64,000 bases of DNA from Aquila chrysaetos chrysaetos (taxonomy: Eukaryota; Chordata; Aves; Accipitriformes; Accipitridae), in the NCBI RefSeq assembly GCF_900496995.4, contig NC_044030.1:186001-250000 (forward strand), in the 5' to 3' direction. The notes under the pieces were generated by a model. That model was not told the origin of the DNA, ran no database searches, and saw only the letters and a list, made by a program, of their open reading frames with translations. The translations under genes and the position numbers were made by a program. Position 1 is the first letter of the stretch, and every line of letters starts with the position of its first letter. Below are positions 46,691-60,700 of this stretch, in pieces.

Positions 46691-49600
46691 CTGACTTGAT
46701 TTACTTGTTTACGTTATCCTGGTGTCTTTGCCAAGAGCATATAATGGATTGACTAAACAAGTAATGCTTGTGTGTTAGCCGACTGGGCTCTTTGTGTTAC
46801 TACATCATTTGGCAGTGCAAAATAATCCTATTGAAATGTAGGCACACACATTTTTGTCAAATGAGGCCAAGCATGTAGTGCTGCCCATGGCCGGCCTCCT
46901 GCTTCATGCTGAGGCTTTGCCAATTTTGAGAAGACATGTAGTATCTAACCAACAAGAAGTGGGTCCGTGTTTTAGCCAGTATAAAGTCTTGAAGGACTGC
47001 ATTGTCCCATCAACGCTTTGTGAGCTAGTTTGCACCAGCAGAGTGCAGCTGGACTTCACCGTAGTGGCTTTGGTCAGGCTCGGGGTGTTTTAGTGTCTCG
47101 TGGAGCTACTGCCTCAGTGTGGTGGGCTGTCTTCTGGCTACCTCTCTGCTCTGGAGGTGACATTAAAGATGTTTCATGCAGATCATTTGAGATGCCCTGC
47201 GGGCGGCTGACCTACTTGCAGGGATTCTTGCTCCTACCGCAGCCTTGATGGGAAGGGGCGCGTTGCCTGCATCTCCCTCAGACGAATGCTTGGGATTCTG
47301 GGAGCATCCCCGCTTGTGCATGGAAATTATTGACATTCTTTTCAGCTGTATCAGTTCCCCGATGAGTTCACTTTGTGACTGCGCAGGTGCTTGTGCTGGC
47401 AAGGGAGCGAGGATAAGTGGCTGGGTAATGGCGCGGTTATTTTTCTGACATCATCTGAATGCCCATCAGTGTCCTTCCAGGTCTGCAGCACAAGGCAACT
47501 AACAAAGGCTGGTTTGGTGACTTGCTTAATAAAATGTATTAGTGCTGACAAGACTAAATTGCATGACATGATAGCATAAGTCATGTCTTCAACAGACATC
47601 AGAGTCATTAAATAGATTTTGAAAAGGCATAAAAGCAGCAGTCTGTAATATTATATTGCGCTCTCTTAATTTTTCTTAATAATATATGAAAATCAGTTCA
47701 GTCTGGAGCTTCCTGTCAAAAGGATTGACTCTGAACTAATGCAAGATGTCAGTTGGTAGAAGCCATACATCAATACTACTTCTTTGAAACTATATGTTTG
47801 TAGGAGCGCATGCTTAGCTGAAGCCTTATGTTCACTTATGGTATGGAACCACTTTTGAAGGCTTGCTGTTATGTCAGAGAAAATAGTCTTGGAAAGCCTG
47901 CGGCAAAGTTTCCTGTTGGAAAACTTGCACAGAGGCTAGGCTGTGTGCTCTGTCCTCTGTCAGTTGTCTCTGCAGATGGCCACTGCTGGTCACTTGCATC
48001 GGTGTCTTCCAGCAGGGTACTGTAATCTCACTAGGTCAGTCCACGAGCATCTCTTGCTCATAATTCAACCTTGTAAAACACCACCATACCACCACAACAA
48101 TACCTCTGTTCAGGAAGTCCAAGGCAGGGCTCTGTCCCTGGCAATGGATCTTTAAACATCAGTAGGTACTTTGGAGTGCTGAACTGCTGCAGCGACTACT
48201 CTCACTTCTGTAGCAGTTATACCAGCTTTACTGCTCGTGTATTTACGAGATGGGGGCTGACCTTTGCAAGCAGCTGAAAAGAACAAGCGTGACACTTGGC
48301 TCCACAGCCACCAGCTGCCTGTCCAGAGGGACTGTGCTCCTGCACCTCTTACTGGCCGTGCTCTGGGCTCTTCTTCCTGGTGAGAACACACGGTGAATGA
48401 AGAAATTGCTCTGCTGGTGTGAAATGCTGCTTCCCCCACAGCAGGGCAAGGGCGAGTGTCCTTGTTTGCATTAGCACCATCAGCCAAATAACCAGAACAG
48501 GCCACCTGAAAGGCACCTGTAAAGTGATTATTACTCTCTATGCCAGCCTGTGAAGAAATACTTGTTCTTAGCAAAAACTGAATTGTAAAAGCCTGTACTT
48601 GACTCAGTAACAATTTTGTTCCTGGTAGAATGTACTCTTTGTAAGAGATTATTATTATGGTTATTACTGGACTAATGTTAATATCTACGCAATGTCTGTA
48701 AAACCCATAATCTGTTGTCATTGTTGCTCTCTGAATTCCTTGTGTGAAGACGTTGACACAATGATCTGGAGGCCCAGCACAGCTACTCTGCCCTGGGAGC
48801 TGCTGTAGCTCACCGCACTCACTGGCTAGCTATTTAGCTGTTGGTGGCACAAAGTTTTGACTAGTGATTGTTGGTATGGAGTATGTCCAGAAATTACTGA
48901 TCAAGAAATCCTGTTAAGAGGTGTCTGCCCTTGGACGGAGGGCCAGCAAGGCTTACCTGTGCTTCGGTGTCAGTAGGTTCAGCTCTGACCAGCCACACTC
49001 AGACTTGCCTAAAAAACTACAGGTTCCATTAAGCAGGGGTAGAGAGAGAAGGTTAATATTCTATCATTTAAGGGTTTTTACATATTTTTAGAACGCAAAA
49101 TCTTTTCAGTAAGGGCATACTGATGATTTCTGTGGCTGGCAGAGCAAAATGATTGACAGCTGCAGAAGATAGTCTTCTTGAAGAAATTCCAAGATGCAGC
49201 ACCTGAAATGTGCTTCGGTCATTCTGTTAGCCTTATTTACAAGCTCATGTCTATTTCTTCATATACTCGGGGATTCTAATACAAGCGCTCAGATACCAGT
49301 TCGTTTACACTTAACTATCTCTCACATCATTAGGGATCACAATAACCTCTCAAATATTTAGTCAACATCCTTCAGCATTACAGTAACTTCACCAATACCA
49401 GAATCTTCAGTGTCAAAACTCAGAAATCATACGGACCAGCAAACTAACCTGATGGACTTGCACCCATGTAATACAGCCAAGGTTTTCACACCAAGGTAAA
49501 TCCTGATTTCTGTTATGTCAGTTGGAAACTTTCCAGCCAGTTGAGATACTCAAGAGCCTGCTCCCTTCCTATCTACCACTACAGCTACAAACCTTTCCTT

Positions 49601-52600
49601 GGTCAGCAGAGGTCTCATTAGAAGCTTCCCAAACACTTTCTGCTTCTGATGGGCAGGCATATAGTAATCAGCAAGGCTTGTGAATCAAAACGTATTGATA
49701 AACATGTCAGATACTCTCTGAGGCATGAAGCAAAGGTCTTCCTTTAACTAGCCAGCATCAATAACTAATTAGTGAACATCTTCCAATAGCTATTATTGCT
49801 ATCAGAGTATGGTTCATTTAACATCAAAAGAAATTCAAGCAGAGAATTCAGCATGAAGAACGCTTGCCATGGGACAGAAAGAGAAGTACAGAGCGTACTA
49901 GATGAACTTTAATTCCCAAGCACAGGCTTTTCTCTGTGTGTTTCAGCTCCCTCCCTGCACCAGGCTTACGATGACACCAGCTGCTGCAGTCCCCTCTCAT
50001 CTCTTAAGAAATGTTTTGGATTATTATGCAGCAACTGCTCAGCTTTTATACAGAGTGAGAGTTGGAGAAAACAGTACACTGCTGCTCTCGGAAGTGCGGA
50101 CTCGTACACTTTCTTTTACCTTTGCCAGAAACCTTCCTGTGCTGTACAATAACAAACGGTGAATTGAGCAGTTCAGGCACGTTATGGCTGGTTGCTGTCC
50201 TGGGCTTTCCTCCAGAGGCTGTTCTCTGTCCATCCGTCCGTCTGTCTGCAGCACAGCACTCACCGCCTCCAGGCTCGGCCACCTCTCGCAATGCAGCTGC
50301 CTGATGCACGCTGCTCCGGTTGTGCCCAGCTTGCTGGGAGGAGAGCGGTGAAGCTGTGCTGGGCACTGGTTGCCTTCCAAGATGGGTCTGGCCGGGCACG
50401 GAGAAAGCTCCTCCTGGCCCATGGACGCTGAGAGCCCCTACACGGAGCTTGGCGGAGGGGGGCTGTTGGCAGCACTGCTGGGAGCACCGCCAGCAAGCTC
50501 CTGAGCTGGGAATGAGACACTTTTCCTCTTGCCTGTTGCAGCCCCCTCTCCCGCTCCGCTTACGCCATCGTTTCAGAAGGACACTGGTTTCGCATCCATC
50601 CAGCAGCTGAGGCTTTGTGTTATTTCTCCCCTCTTTTTCAGCGTGATTTCTATGGGCACGAGCGGCTGTCACCGAGACCTGAAGTGTGGTGGAAGCCTTT
50701 TGGGCCACACGAGGAAGGCTTTTTCCTCCCTGGGTGCAGGGATGCTGGATGGGCAGGCGGTGTAGCCAGGCAGAGCCATAGCAGGGAGGTGCCGGGTGAT
50801 GCAGGCGCAGGGTTTGTACCGGCTGAAGGTCCCAGGCCACCCATAGCATCTGGCACCATCTTCAGTTGCTTTAAGGAGCAGGCAGCTGGCCAACGGGGAG
50901 GAGAGGGCTGCCTCTGGTGCTCAGACCTTGTCCCTGGTCCATCCCTCTTGGCTGGATGCGGAGAGGTGTCTGGGTTGCTGAGGCCAATGCTGCACCGTTA
51001 AGGGCATCTGCTCCTGAGAGCTGCCCCAGGACAGACACCGTGGGGACGGCTCAGGGTGAGGCAGGGCCAGGGTCCGCCGGCTGAGCTGCTGGGCAGGGGG
51101 AGCTTTGCCCCATCTTGCTGCCAAAGGCATTTGCCGAGACCGGGTAAACCTCAGCCCCAAGGTGGAAGCAGGTCCATCGTGCGTTTAGCCCAGGGCCATT
51201 TGCCCAGCTGCAGCATCACGTTGGTGCTGGGGATGGGGCCATGCTAAGCCCACCCTTGCACAGACCCAGCCATCCCTGCTGCCAGGGCCAAGGCAAACGC
51301 CAACAGCGCGGAGGAAGCTGAGCTGATCTCGATGCAAAGGGACAGGGGCCCTTGTTGTACAAACTCACCTCTCAGCTGGGTGGATCATCCGCTTGTGCCA
51401 CTGTTCACCCTGGACATCACCAAAGGAGCTCAGGTGTCCTCCTGCATGAGCCTGGCCACCACAGGGAGGTTCACCTGGCTCAGCCCAATGCAGAGTGCAA
51501 GCACTGAACGACAGTAAAAAAAGGGCAATGAAGAGAGCAACAGGCTTGAGCTGGCTCCAGCCCACGTGCTCCCTCTCGGCGGCTGGGGACACCCAGCATG
51601 GTGACAATGGAGCATCTGGAGAGTGGTGATGGGCATCACGTTTCTATTGCAGTCCGACCATATATCGCAACTGCAGCACTGTGCTCGTACTGCAGTTTCA
51701 GTACATTGCTGTATCACTCTGCTAAATCGAAATCAAATGTAACATCAAATGCCTACAGAGAAGTAAATTTGGTATTAAGCGCCAAATCCTGCTTGTGCAG
51801 AGTATCTAAAAGAACACACTCAGAGGGTACCAGGCTCTGGCAGGCGCTGAGTTGAGGGAGGTGGATGAGTGAGGGCACTGGCCGGGAGCTCAAGCCGGCA
51901 TGCCTGGAAGCAGGGTGCCTATGCCCACCCACCCCATGCACCCAGCAGAAATCCCAGTGATTCACCCTGGGATGAGGACAGCTTTTCAACCTTGCTGCAA
52001 GCTGCAAAGCATCATCTCTAATCATGCTTCATCCCCGGCTCGTCCAAAGCCAGAAGCTCCTGGGTTATGGTTATGTGTTGTGCTGTGGAGGATATGGTGG
52101 GTTCCTGTGCCTGTGAGGCCAACAGAGCTGCTCCAGTCTCGGCTTTGGAGGAAACATGGGATGGAGATGACTTGGTAGCAGCCAAGTGGCTGGTGCAGGT
52201 GCTGTGCTGCTGGCAGACCTTGTCACTGCTCAGCAACTGGCCGAATGCACCAGGCATGCGTTGTGTTCTGTGTCTCTGGGATGGATTTCCCCTGGGGTCA
52301 AGTGAACCAAAATGTTCACTCAATTCCCCCTCTCCACACCTCCCACAGCCTTGGAAACAAGGCAGAACCTTGTTTCGTACGTTGCTCTGAATGACAAAAC
52401 CTGGGGAGAATAGTGACGAGGCTGGGAGAGGATGGCCGCTCAAGAGCCACAGCTCACAAGGAACCTAAGTCCAGGTCTGCTTTTCACGATGTTCCCCAGC
52501 ACAAGGACTGGGAGCACACGGAGCTGGGAGAAGGCTGGTTTAAAACTGGCGAGAGCGCTTTCCACACCGCGCAACGGGGGCATCTGTGGGGCTGGATGGG

Positions 52601-54635
52601 GCAGGTAGCACTGCATGGCCAGGACTGGCAGGGCTGTGAACAGATCCTGCAGGCAGGGCTGTCCCATCTGCCTCATGGTCTAGGTGCCATGGAGGGCACG
52701 AGGACATGGGACTATGGCAAGGCTGACGTGTTCCCCCAAGCAGTCTTGCCATCGCCGGGCAGGGATGGACCAGCCGGACCCCTGTCTTGTCCCCCCTACC
52801 AGCCCTAGCAGGCTGCACTTGCCAAGGCTTCCCCGCCACCCCGCAGAGGTGGAACATGAAAAGAAGTTAAATAGAACTGGCTTCATCATCATACGTGTGT
52901 TCACGCATGGGGAACACAAGTTTGCATTTCACAGATGTGCCCAGCTGTGGCAGTGCTGTCGCTACAAGACTGGGCACAGGACAAGTCTCTGGTAGAACTC
53001 TAGTGAAGTAACTTGAGTGTACTTGTTTAACACACGTTGCTGTCGATTTCAAAATGCAGCAATCCTATACATCAATCCTTGCCTTTCATTCTGAAAATCC
53101 CAGTTGGGTGTTTTCTTTTGCTGTGTAGTGACCTTTTCGGAACTGCTCCCCAAGTGCCGACTGCACAGAAGGATGGGAAAATTGCTGGTCTAGACCGTGA
53201 AGCTGCGACCGTAGCTCCCAACCAGAGAAGACTCCCCAGGGCTGCCAAAGGGCTCCGTTCCCATCTGAGGAAGAGCAGACCCCTGACCTGGGCTTGCTTG
53301 CACCAGAGTGGAAAGGACTGCCGCAGCTGCAGGGGACTCCAAGGAAAGCTGCCCCTTTCAAGCAAGCTCCCAGAGGAAGCAGGGTAACGCTGGGAAAGGG
53401 GCTCACTCACTCCTTATTCTTGGGAAGAGAACTTTGCAAACCCACAGCTAAGCCCCCTGCTGAATAAAATGAGGAACAAGCTGCTCCCAGGCGGCTTACG
53501 GGCATGCTCCCTACAGAACCGGGAAACATCCTTCTTGACCCTTTCCACCCTTGCAGCAGGGAGGTTCTTGGGGATCACACTCAACACACACGCATTAAAA
53601 GCAGGATTTCTGACAAGCTTAATTAAAAGCGCTGAATTCCTCCTGCTGCTGCAATGCAATGTCACAGCCACCTTTCTCTTTTCCTCAAGGAAATAACATC
53701 ACTGGGGCACGTTGCCCTCGAACAGGACATGGCAAGCAGCACGCAGGAGCAATCCAAGGAGCACACCTCACTGATTGTTTCACCAGCTGGAGCAGAAGCT
53801 TGCTGGGGGGGGACTGGCAGGGAGAGATGGGTTCCAACACCCATTTATAGAAGTGGGACAGTCGGTGCAGGAGACGGAACCCCCAAAGCCCCTGAAACGT
53901 GCTCATCCAGGCCTCTCCCGGCAGCTAGAGGCTTGGCACCCACTCAAGTTTTCCTTTGCACCAACACGTCATTGCATGTCTCGGAAAAAAATGAACCGGG
54001 GTGGGGAGTTGAGGCTGGAACCAGTGGAGGTGGGGGGGTGGGTTGGAGAACCTCCCAGTGTGAATTCCAGTTTGCAATCCACTTCAGAACCATGCACAGA
54101 ATTAGTTACAGCTACAAAAGGCAGAGCTGGAGACACCAGGGGAGCCGTGCAAGCCTTTTTTTTGCTTTTCTTCGGACACCTGAAGAACAGAAACATCACG
54201 CCTTGGCGCAGATTCAACAAGACCTTTTTAACGCGCGCTTGGCAGGGGGCCGGCAGCAGCTCCCTTGGCAGCAGTGGGCCTATGCTGATTGAGCAATTAC
54301 GTCTCCTCCCTTCCTGGCTATGAGCTGGAAGCTCAAGTATGGAATTGCCAGGCTCTCGCTGTAACCCCAGGAGCCAGGTTTTGAGGACGGGCACTGCGGC
54401 AGCAGCTCCCTTACAGTACGACACACGCTGGCTAGCAAAACACACAACAGTTCTGACACGCAAGTGGCAAGTGTTTTCCGAATCGGGGCCAAACACCATC
54501 CATCGGCTGCTGCGGTGACGTGACCGCGGGACCCGTAGCCCCCCCCCCCCCCCCCGCAGCACTGCGTGCTCCCCCATGTGCCCGGGGGCACCCCGTTCTC
54601 GAACAAAATGAGCACGGCACATTTCACTGATTCTC
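46691..54635. other. Intergenic DNA between ZBTB5 and GRHPR (tail to tail)
   Basis: About 8 kb without a recognised gene. The left half is AT-rich, while 50.1-52.9 kb and 53.7-54.6 kb are GC-richer and full of unsupported open frames. A 17-C run lies at 54539-54555. I recognised no CR1 or LTR here. The corresponding human interval also has no protein gene that I know of. Confidence 0.5.
54539..54555. repeat. C17 homopolymer downstream of GRHPR
   Basis: Uninterrupted run of 17 C on the plus strand, about 80 bases beyond the candidate GRHPR poly(A) signal in transcript direction. Confidence 0.9.
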
Positions 54636-54641
54636 TTTAAT
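54636..54641 (-). promoter_or_regulatory. GRHPR: Candidate poly(A) signal ATTAAA, GRHPR
   Basis: ATTAAA on the minus strand, 130 bases after the GRHPR stop codon; no closer AATAAA was seen. Confidence 0.5.
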
Positions 54642-54770
54642 GGCTACGGTGCGGTTCCCTCGCCACGGGCACCGCTGCAGAGGTGAGGAGGCACAGGACT
54701 GTTCTGCCAGGCTTCTGCAGGGGAAGGTAATGCCGAGTCCTGCTGCCCTGCAGGAGCGGGGCTCTGGTCG

Positions 54771-57700
54771 TCACAGCAGCAGCTCGTGCGGCATGGGCTC
54801 TCCTCGCAGCCCGGCGAGCAGGTTTTTGGCTGCCAGCACCGCCATGGTGCTCCTCGTGGCATACGTGGCACTCCCGACGTGCGGCAGAATCACTGCAGGG
54901 GACAGGGAGGGAGGTTACTTGCTCGTTTCTTACCTTTTGCTGACCTCTGACAGCCTCTTTCAGGGGTCTTCCCATGGTGGGGGCAACCTGGGTCCTGCAC
55001 CAGCCGCTACTCCGCCAGGAGCTGTCTTCAGACACGGAGCATGAAACAAAATCATCAGCCACTGAGGACTGGAAAAGACATCTGATAAATGGCTAACAGC
55101 TATTTTTTAAGAAGTCCTCCAGCCAAAGACAGTCAGCCAAGAGTGGGTCCTCCTTTCTGCACTCAGGTTTGGTACTCACCTTCCTGCACGGACCCAGAGC
55201 CAGTGGTAGATGTAAAATACTATCCCTGCGGCAGATGAACTTGTAGTGAAATTTGCATGCTGTTGCCTGATTGCCACACAGCTTTAGGAGGTTCTGCTCA
55301 CCGACAGGCGTGAACCAACACATATCAGGGCAGGAGCCTGAAGACTGCTGTGAAATAATGTGGTTTACAGACCCCTGGGTGCACTGGAAAGGTACATGTG
55401 GAGGGAAAAGGCCCCCGCCGAACAGAGCTGGCACACTGTAGCACAGTCAGGGCAGGCATTTTTATCCACCTGTGTGAAAAGTCTCCTTTTATGCAATGCA
55501 AAGGAAGGAGCCAAAGATGCTTTAGTGGTAAATTATTATAACATTAGTAGTGGAGAGCACTTGCCCAAGGTATGGATAAAAGCCTGCACTGCAGTCTCTG
55601 TTCTGTTACAGACAGCATCTACAGGCAATGCAGAAGCCTGAACATCCGACGTGCTGCTGCCCCGGGAGGAGAAGGCTCTCCCAAGAAGGACTGTGGGGCC
55701 ACGTAGGTCCTTTCTTTCTCCCCCAGTCAAGAACCAGCCTGAGTTCCTTGTCCGCTGTCAAAGTAATGTCAACACTTCTTCCTCCTCTACTTATGCCGTG
55801 TTCCTCCAGCTGCTGAAACTATTTGGCAGTTTTGGGTGAAATCTCTGAATAGTTTCAGAATCATCAAAGCCTCATTTCTGTGAAAATAGATACATATGCA
55901 TTTATTTTTGTCTTGCTTGGTGTTGTTCCAGAGCTCTAAGATCTCTGAAGTCCTGCAAATATTTCCAGAAAGTCTCCGCTTTTATAATTTCTCACTGCCT
56001 ACTAGGGGAACCGAAGCAAATAAAAAATAGTTTTTAGCAAAAAGATAATCAAAGCAACAGCTATGAACTCGTATTTCAGAAACAGACACTCAGTCATGGG
56101 CAGTTCCAAATTTTCATGGATGTCTTTATGGTTTCTTTTTGGAGCAGACTTTTGCGACTCCAAAAACCTCCTTCCTGGAGAGAGGACACACTGCTGGTGC
56201 CTGCACAGCCACTCCGGTACTTTGCCCACGCAAGTGAAGATGCACACACCAGATCTCATGCTTGGGGTGCAGCTTGAGCAGCCAAGGCACTTGACCATGC
56301 AAGAGAAAGCTGTTCTAACCCGGCTTGTGCCATCAGCTCTCAGCAGGGCCGGCCACTCCGGCAAATCCAAGCATTCCCGTAGGAACAGGCACCCTGGCCA
56401 TTGCACCGGTGACGGGGTCGCAGACAATCGCAGAGGTTTACTTTCTAACGAGGAAGCATTGCCTTCTCCATGTTGCATTTCTGTCTCTTTTCTGCCTCGA
56501 GGGATACAAGCGAGCCTGTCTGGCTTGTGTCCGAGTCAGTCCCGCTCAGTAACTGGCCTGACCCACACGGTCCCTGTGTGGAGGAGGAGAGGAAAGCTCC
56601 TGGCCCTGCTTTACGGGCCAACTTACCCATTGAAGGCCACACGAGCAAAGGCACTGAACACACCAGGAGCTGTCCCTAACCCGTCCCAAGCCGTTGGCCA
56701 GCCTGTGGTGCCTGTGCGGATGGAGCTGCGCTGGTGAGTGGCAAGGCCGTGGGAAACAGCCCCCCGCACAGCCCCTTCAGTCTGCAACAACAAGGATCCC
56801 AGGAAAACACCGAGGGCTGCTAACACCCTGCGCTAAAACATCATCCAGCCCGACGTGGCAGCTCTCGGCAAGCTTTCAGGAAAGCAACGGTGAAACGAAC
56901 AGTGATCAGCTATTGCCCCTGGTTGCAGGCGCTCCTGCCTCCACTCCAGCAGCCTGGCGATGCTGAAGCACAAGAGCAGCCGAGCACACCCCTTCCTCAC
57001 CGACCTTCCTCATCTGACCTAACCTCCTCCTCCGAAGACATGCACTAGTCCTGGGATCAGCACCTTCCCACCTGCCTGATACCCACTACTATCCGGAAAA
57101 TAGGCTGCCTGAGCTCGCCAAGCTCCACTTTCCCAGCAAAAGTTGCCTTGGGCTGTCCAGGGGATGCAGCTAGACCATCTGCAAAGAAACCTCTGCTCAT
57201 CCCAAAGCGTGAGCACTTGGTGGCCTCTTCAGCTCGAGGCTGTCTAATTTGCTGACATCTGCTGGGGAACGTGGATGTCATGACAAGGCCAGCAATTAAA
57301 CGAACTGTGCTTCGGAGCACACGTGCTGAACCTGTGCCTGGCAGCCCAGGCTCACAGTGGATGGGCTAGCTGGCGAGCCCTGCAGTGGCTGCAGCACTCT
57401 CGAGGCTGAGATTCCTCTAGGCAGTCTCAGCACCCAGCTTTTTAGCCACATGGGAAGCTTTTCTAGCAGAATATATGCCCAGGAGCTTAGACAGTACCAG
57501 AGCTTGGCAAGGCATGAGCAGGGATTTGGTTTCTCATTCAGTCACCTGCTGGTATCAGACTCCCCCATGAATTTCACCCCATGCCTCGGCCCATCGAATG
57601 GAGATCCATTAGGAAGGTGTTAAAAAATGAGCTGATCTCAACTGCTTTCTGTAGAACTAAAACACCTCCCACACTTGTATTACATTATGTTGATGAGGTC

Positions 57701-60700
57701 TTCCCCTCTAGCAGCTGTCTGCATTGTACGGTGGCTACCTACAGTCTGCTTAAATACACTTGACCTTCCTGTCCTTCCACGTTTCAGTGCTCGTTCGCAC
57801 TGGCAGGCTAACGGGCATGGGGAATCCTCGTTACGCCAGCTAGCAGGTCCCCAGCCATGGGCACACAAGGCACCCAAAGCGCAGGCTGCCGGAGCAAAGC
57901 AGGGGCTTGGCCACTTACCACAATTCTTGAGGGAGAGCAGGGGGTGGTCAGTGGGCAGCGGCTCCGGCGTTGTGACATCCAGCCCCGCTGCTGCGATCTG
58001 GCCGTGAGCCAGGGCATCGTACAGGTCCTCCTGGTTCACCACGGCCCCCCTGGCAAACACAGAGAGAGAGAGAGGCTCGCGCTGCTGCTGAGGGGGTCCC
58101 GTGGGCTCCCGAAGGCACGCAGCCAGGACACGGGCCGCGTGGGACAGCCTGTGCGGTGGCACCCAGGCTGTAGCCCCCTGAACAACTTATCCTGCCTTTG
58201 ACTTGATCTCAAGAGACCTTGGGCTGGAGGGAGCGGGCCATGCACTGGGCGAACAGTCCCAGCAGCTGCAGCCATGAAGGCTGTACATGCTGTCTGGACT
58301 CCCAGTGGAAGCACATCTCACAGCCTACCAGATCCCCCCCTGCAACCACAGCTGTCGGCAGGGTGACAGTCGACCCCCCGGGTGCAGGAGACTGGGTTGC
58401 AATTACCTGCTTGTGTTGACGAACACAGAGGTCTTCTTCATTCTGCCAAAGAAGTCCCTGTTGCACATTCCCTGGGTGGCCGGAGTCAAAGCGCACGTCA
58501 CCACAACGAAGTCCGACTCTTCAGCCAGCCTCATGAGTGGGACTGAGTGGAGAAACACAGGTCACGGCTCTGCTCAGGGACCTCACCAACACACCTGAGC
58601 AACCCTCTTATCCATAAGGTTCACCAGCAAGCGAGTGCTGCTCTGGAGAGATCTGGCCGACCCTTCTCCACAGGGGGGGAGACGCAAGGACCAGCAAACA
58701 CCCAACAGAAACCATGCACATTCCTACAGATACTACTGCAGTGTTTTGTTTCACTTTTGAATTAAAATCAAGCCAAAGGGGAATCTAGCGATGCTTTGGC
58801 CATCTGGCCCAAAGGACGCTCTGGTATGTATTGCATATTTAGACAGCAAAATACGGCAGCAGCAGTTTATACCAGCATTAAACCTCTCTACACGATACCT
58901 ACAGATAACGACTTGTGCCACTTTCATTCCTGGAGGTGAAAGGAAAATGCAAGGAGCTGACAAGTTCTGCCAATGACTTTATGCAAAAAAGGTACCAACT
59001 GGAAATGTGCTGGCTTCAGAGTGAAAAATTAGCACCTGATGCAAGTCTTGGGACTCTAACGGGGCCACAGAAAAGTCCTGTTCAGCAGCTAAGAGACATT
59101 CCCAGGGTTGGCTGGACCGCGACATTCATTTTAAAGCAGGAGGTTAAAGCTGATGTTTGTTTCCAACACCAACTCTCAGTGAAGATGTGCAGTCAGCCTC
59201 AGCCTATCCCCTCCTCCCTGCAGGATGTCTCCGTACCCATCCATGGGCAATGGTCCACAAGACCCAGGAGAAACAGCCGCAGTCCACAATTACGGTGGGC
59301 GGTCAGTTAGAGCCCAGCCTGTGTCCAGCCCAGCTCAAAGGAGGCAGGTTTCCCTCCCCGCCATCCACCACTGCTGCGTGGGAAGTGTTTGGGATTCACC
59401 ATTCCCTCCTTTGCTACCCCCACAGTGGTTCACGCCAGCTACACCGAGGAGCCACCAGAACCTCCAGCTCGCACCCTCCCTCCGGGGTGACACGTTCCCG
59501 GAGCCATCCCAGCCACAGTGCTCCCTGCTGCCCTGCACAAGACGACCAACCGCTGTCCCCGCTCCTGGTGCCTTTCTTACCAAACTCAGCTTCAAACTCC
59601 GCAGCAGTCTCTGGCTTCGGGCAACTGCCAGTGTACAAAAACTTCTTGACCCCAAATGGCTTTAGGCGGCGGGCAACCGCCTGTCCTAGGAGCGAGAGAG
59701 AAGACCGTCCAGCCGCTGTGCCAGCGCCCGCACGAGGCGTTTCACACAGAGACTAACACCGGGCCGTGGGGGTCCGACCTTCGGCAAACTGGCCCTTGGT
59801 GCGGCTGACGGCGCCGCGGCCAGCAGAGCGCATCGCTCGCTGAAGGGTCGCTGTGGTGGGATCGCTCCTGCCAGGCTGCTTCCAAGCCTGCAGCATGGGG
59901 GGGCGTGGGTTGGGGGGGTGGATGTCTTCTGCTGCTCCTCACATAAGCGGGAACGAACGCCCTGCCAGAGTGAAACTGCAGAAAGGGAGCTGCGGGACGT
60001 TAAACCTGGAGGTACCCTAGGGAGCAAACTGGAAAGTGAGAAAAGAAACAGCCGCCTGCTGACAAAGTCCACAACTGAACGGATAACAAGCGCATCATCT
60101 TGGACTTTGTCAGGGCATTTGTTTAACTGAAAATCAAGAGGACAACGTCCAGTTTGCTGTAGCATTCAGATGTGGCAGATGCATTTGAATGCTTTAAACT
60201 TCTAAGGTTTACGCCTGATGGGTCAAGACCGCTGTTCACAGAGGCTCTACACAGCTCCCCTTTTTGTTCTCATAGATTTTAAAGAGGTGAGCGCCGGGGA
60301 CACCACCTTGGCTGAACCTCGAAAACTACCCTGCCATCACCGGAGACACACAAATCTTGCGCCTGACCTGCACTTACCTATTCTCCCCAGTCCTATGATG
60401 CCCACCGTGCTATCAGACAGACCATAGCCACACATCCATAAGGGCTTCCATGTTGTCCAGCCACCACTAGCAGAGAGACCGAGATAGAAACAGATGTCAG
60501 ACAGCAGCAGGGGAGAGCCTGATCATAGCCCAGACCAGCATTTTGGCAAGTACACCCGAGAGTACAACGCTGAGGGTGGCCAGCCCCTCTGGCACAGACA
60601 ATCTTACAGCCAGCCTCTCTGAGGTTCCTGCTTCAAGTGAGCTCGGCGGTCTCCAGCAGGAATCTGGTTGGACCTGGGGTGCGCAGAAGCAGCAGCCTTG

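Noticed and set aside
50046-50849. 267-codon minus-strand open frame between ZBTB5 and GRHPR
   Set aside because: Low-complexity GC-rich intergenic DNA with competing frames on both strands; nothing resembles a known family.
53969-54622. 217-codon minus-strand open frame downstream of GRHPR
   Set aside because: Passes through the C17 homopolymer (a Gly run) and has no domain or start context of note.
56063-56737. 224-codon plus-strand open frame
   Set aside because: Lies in GRHPR intron 8 on the opposite strand with no recognisable protein similarity.
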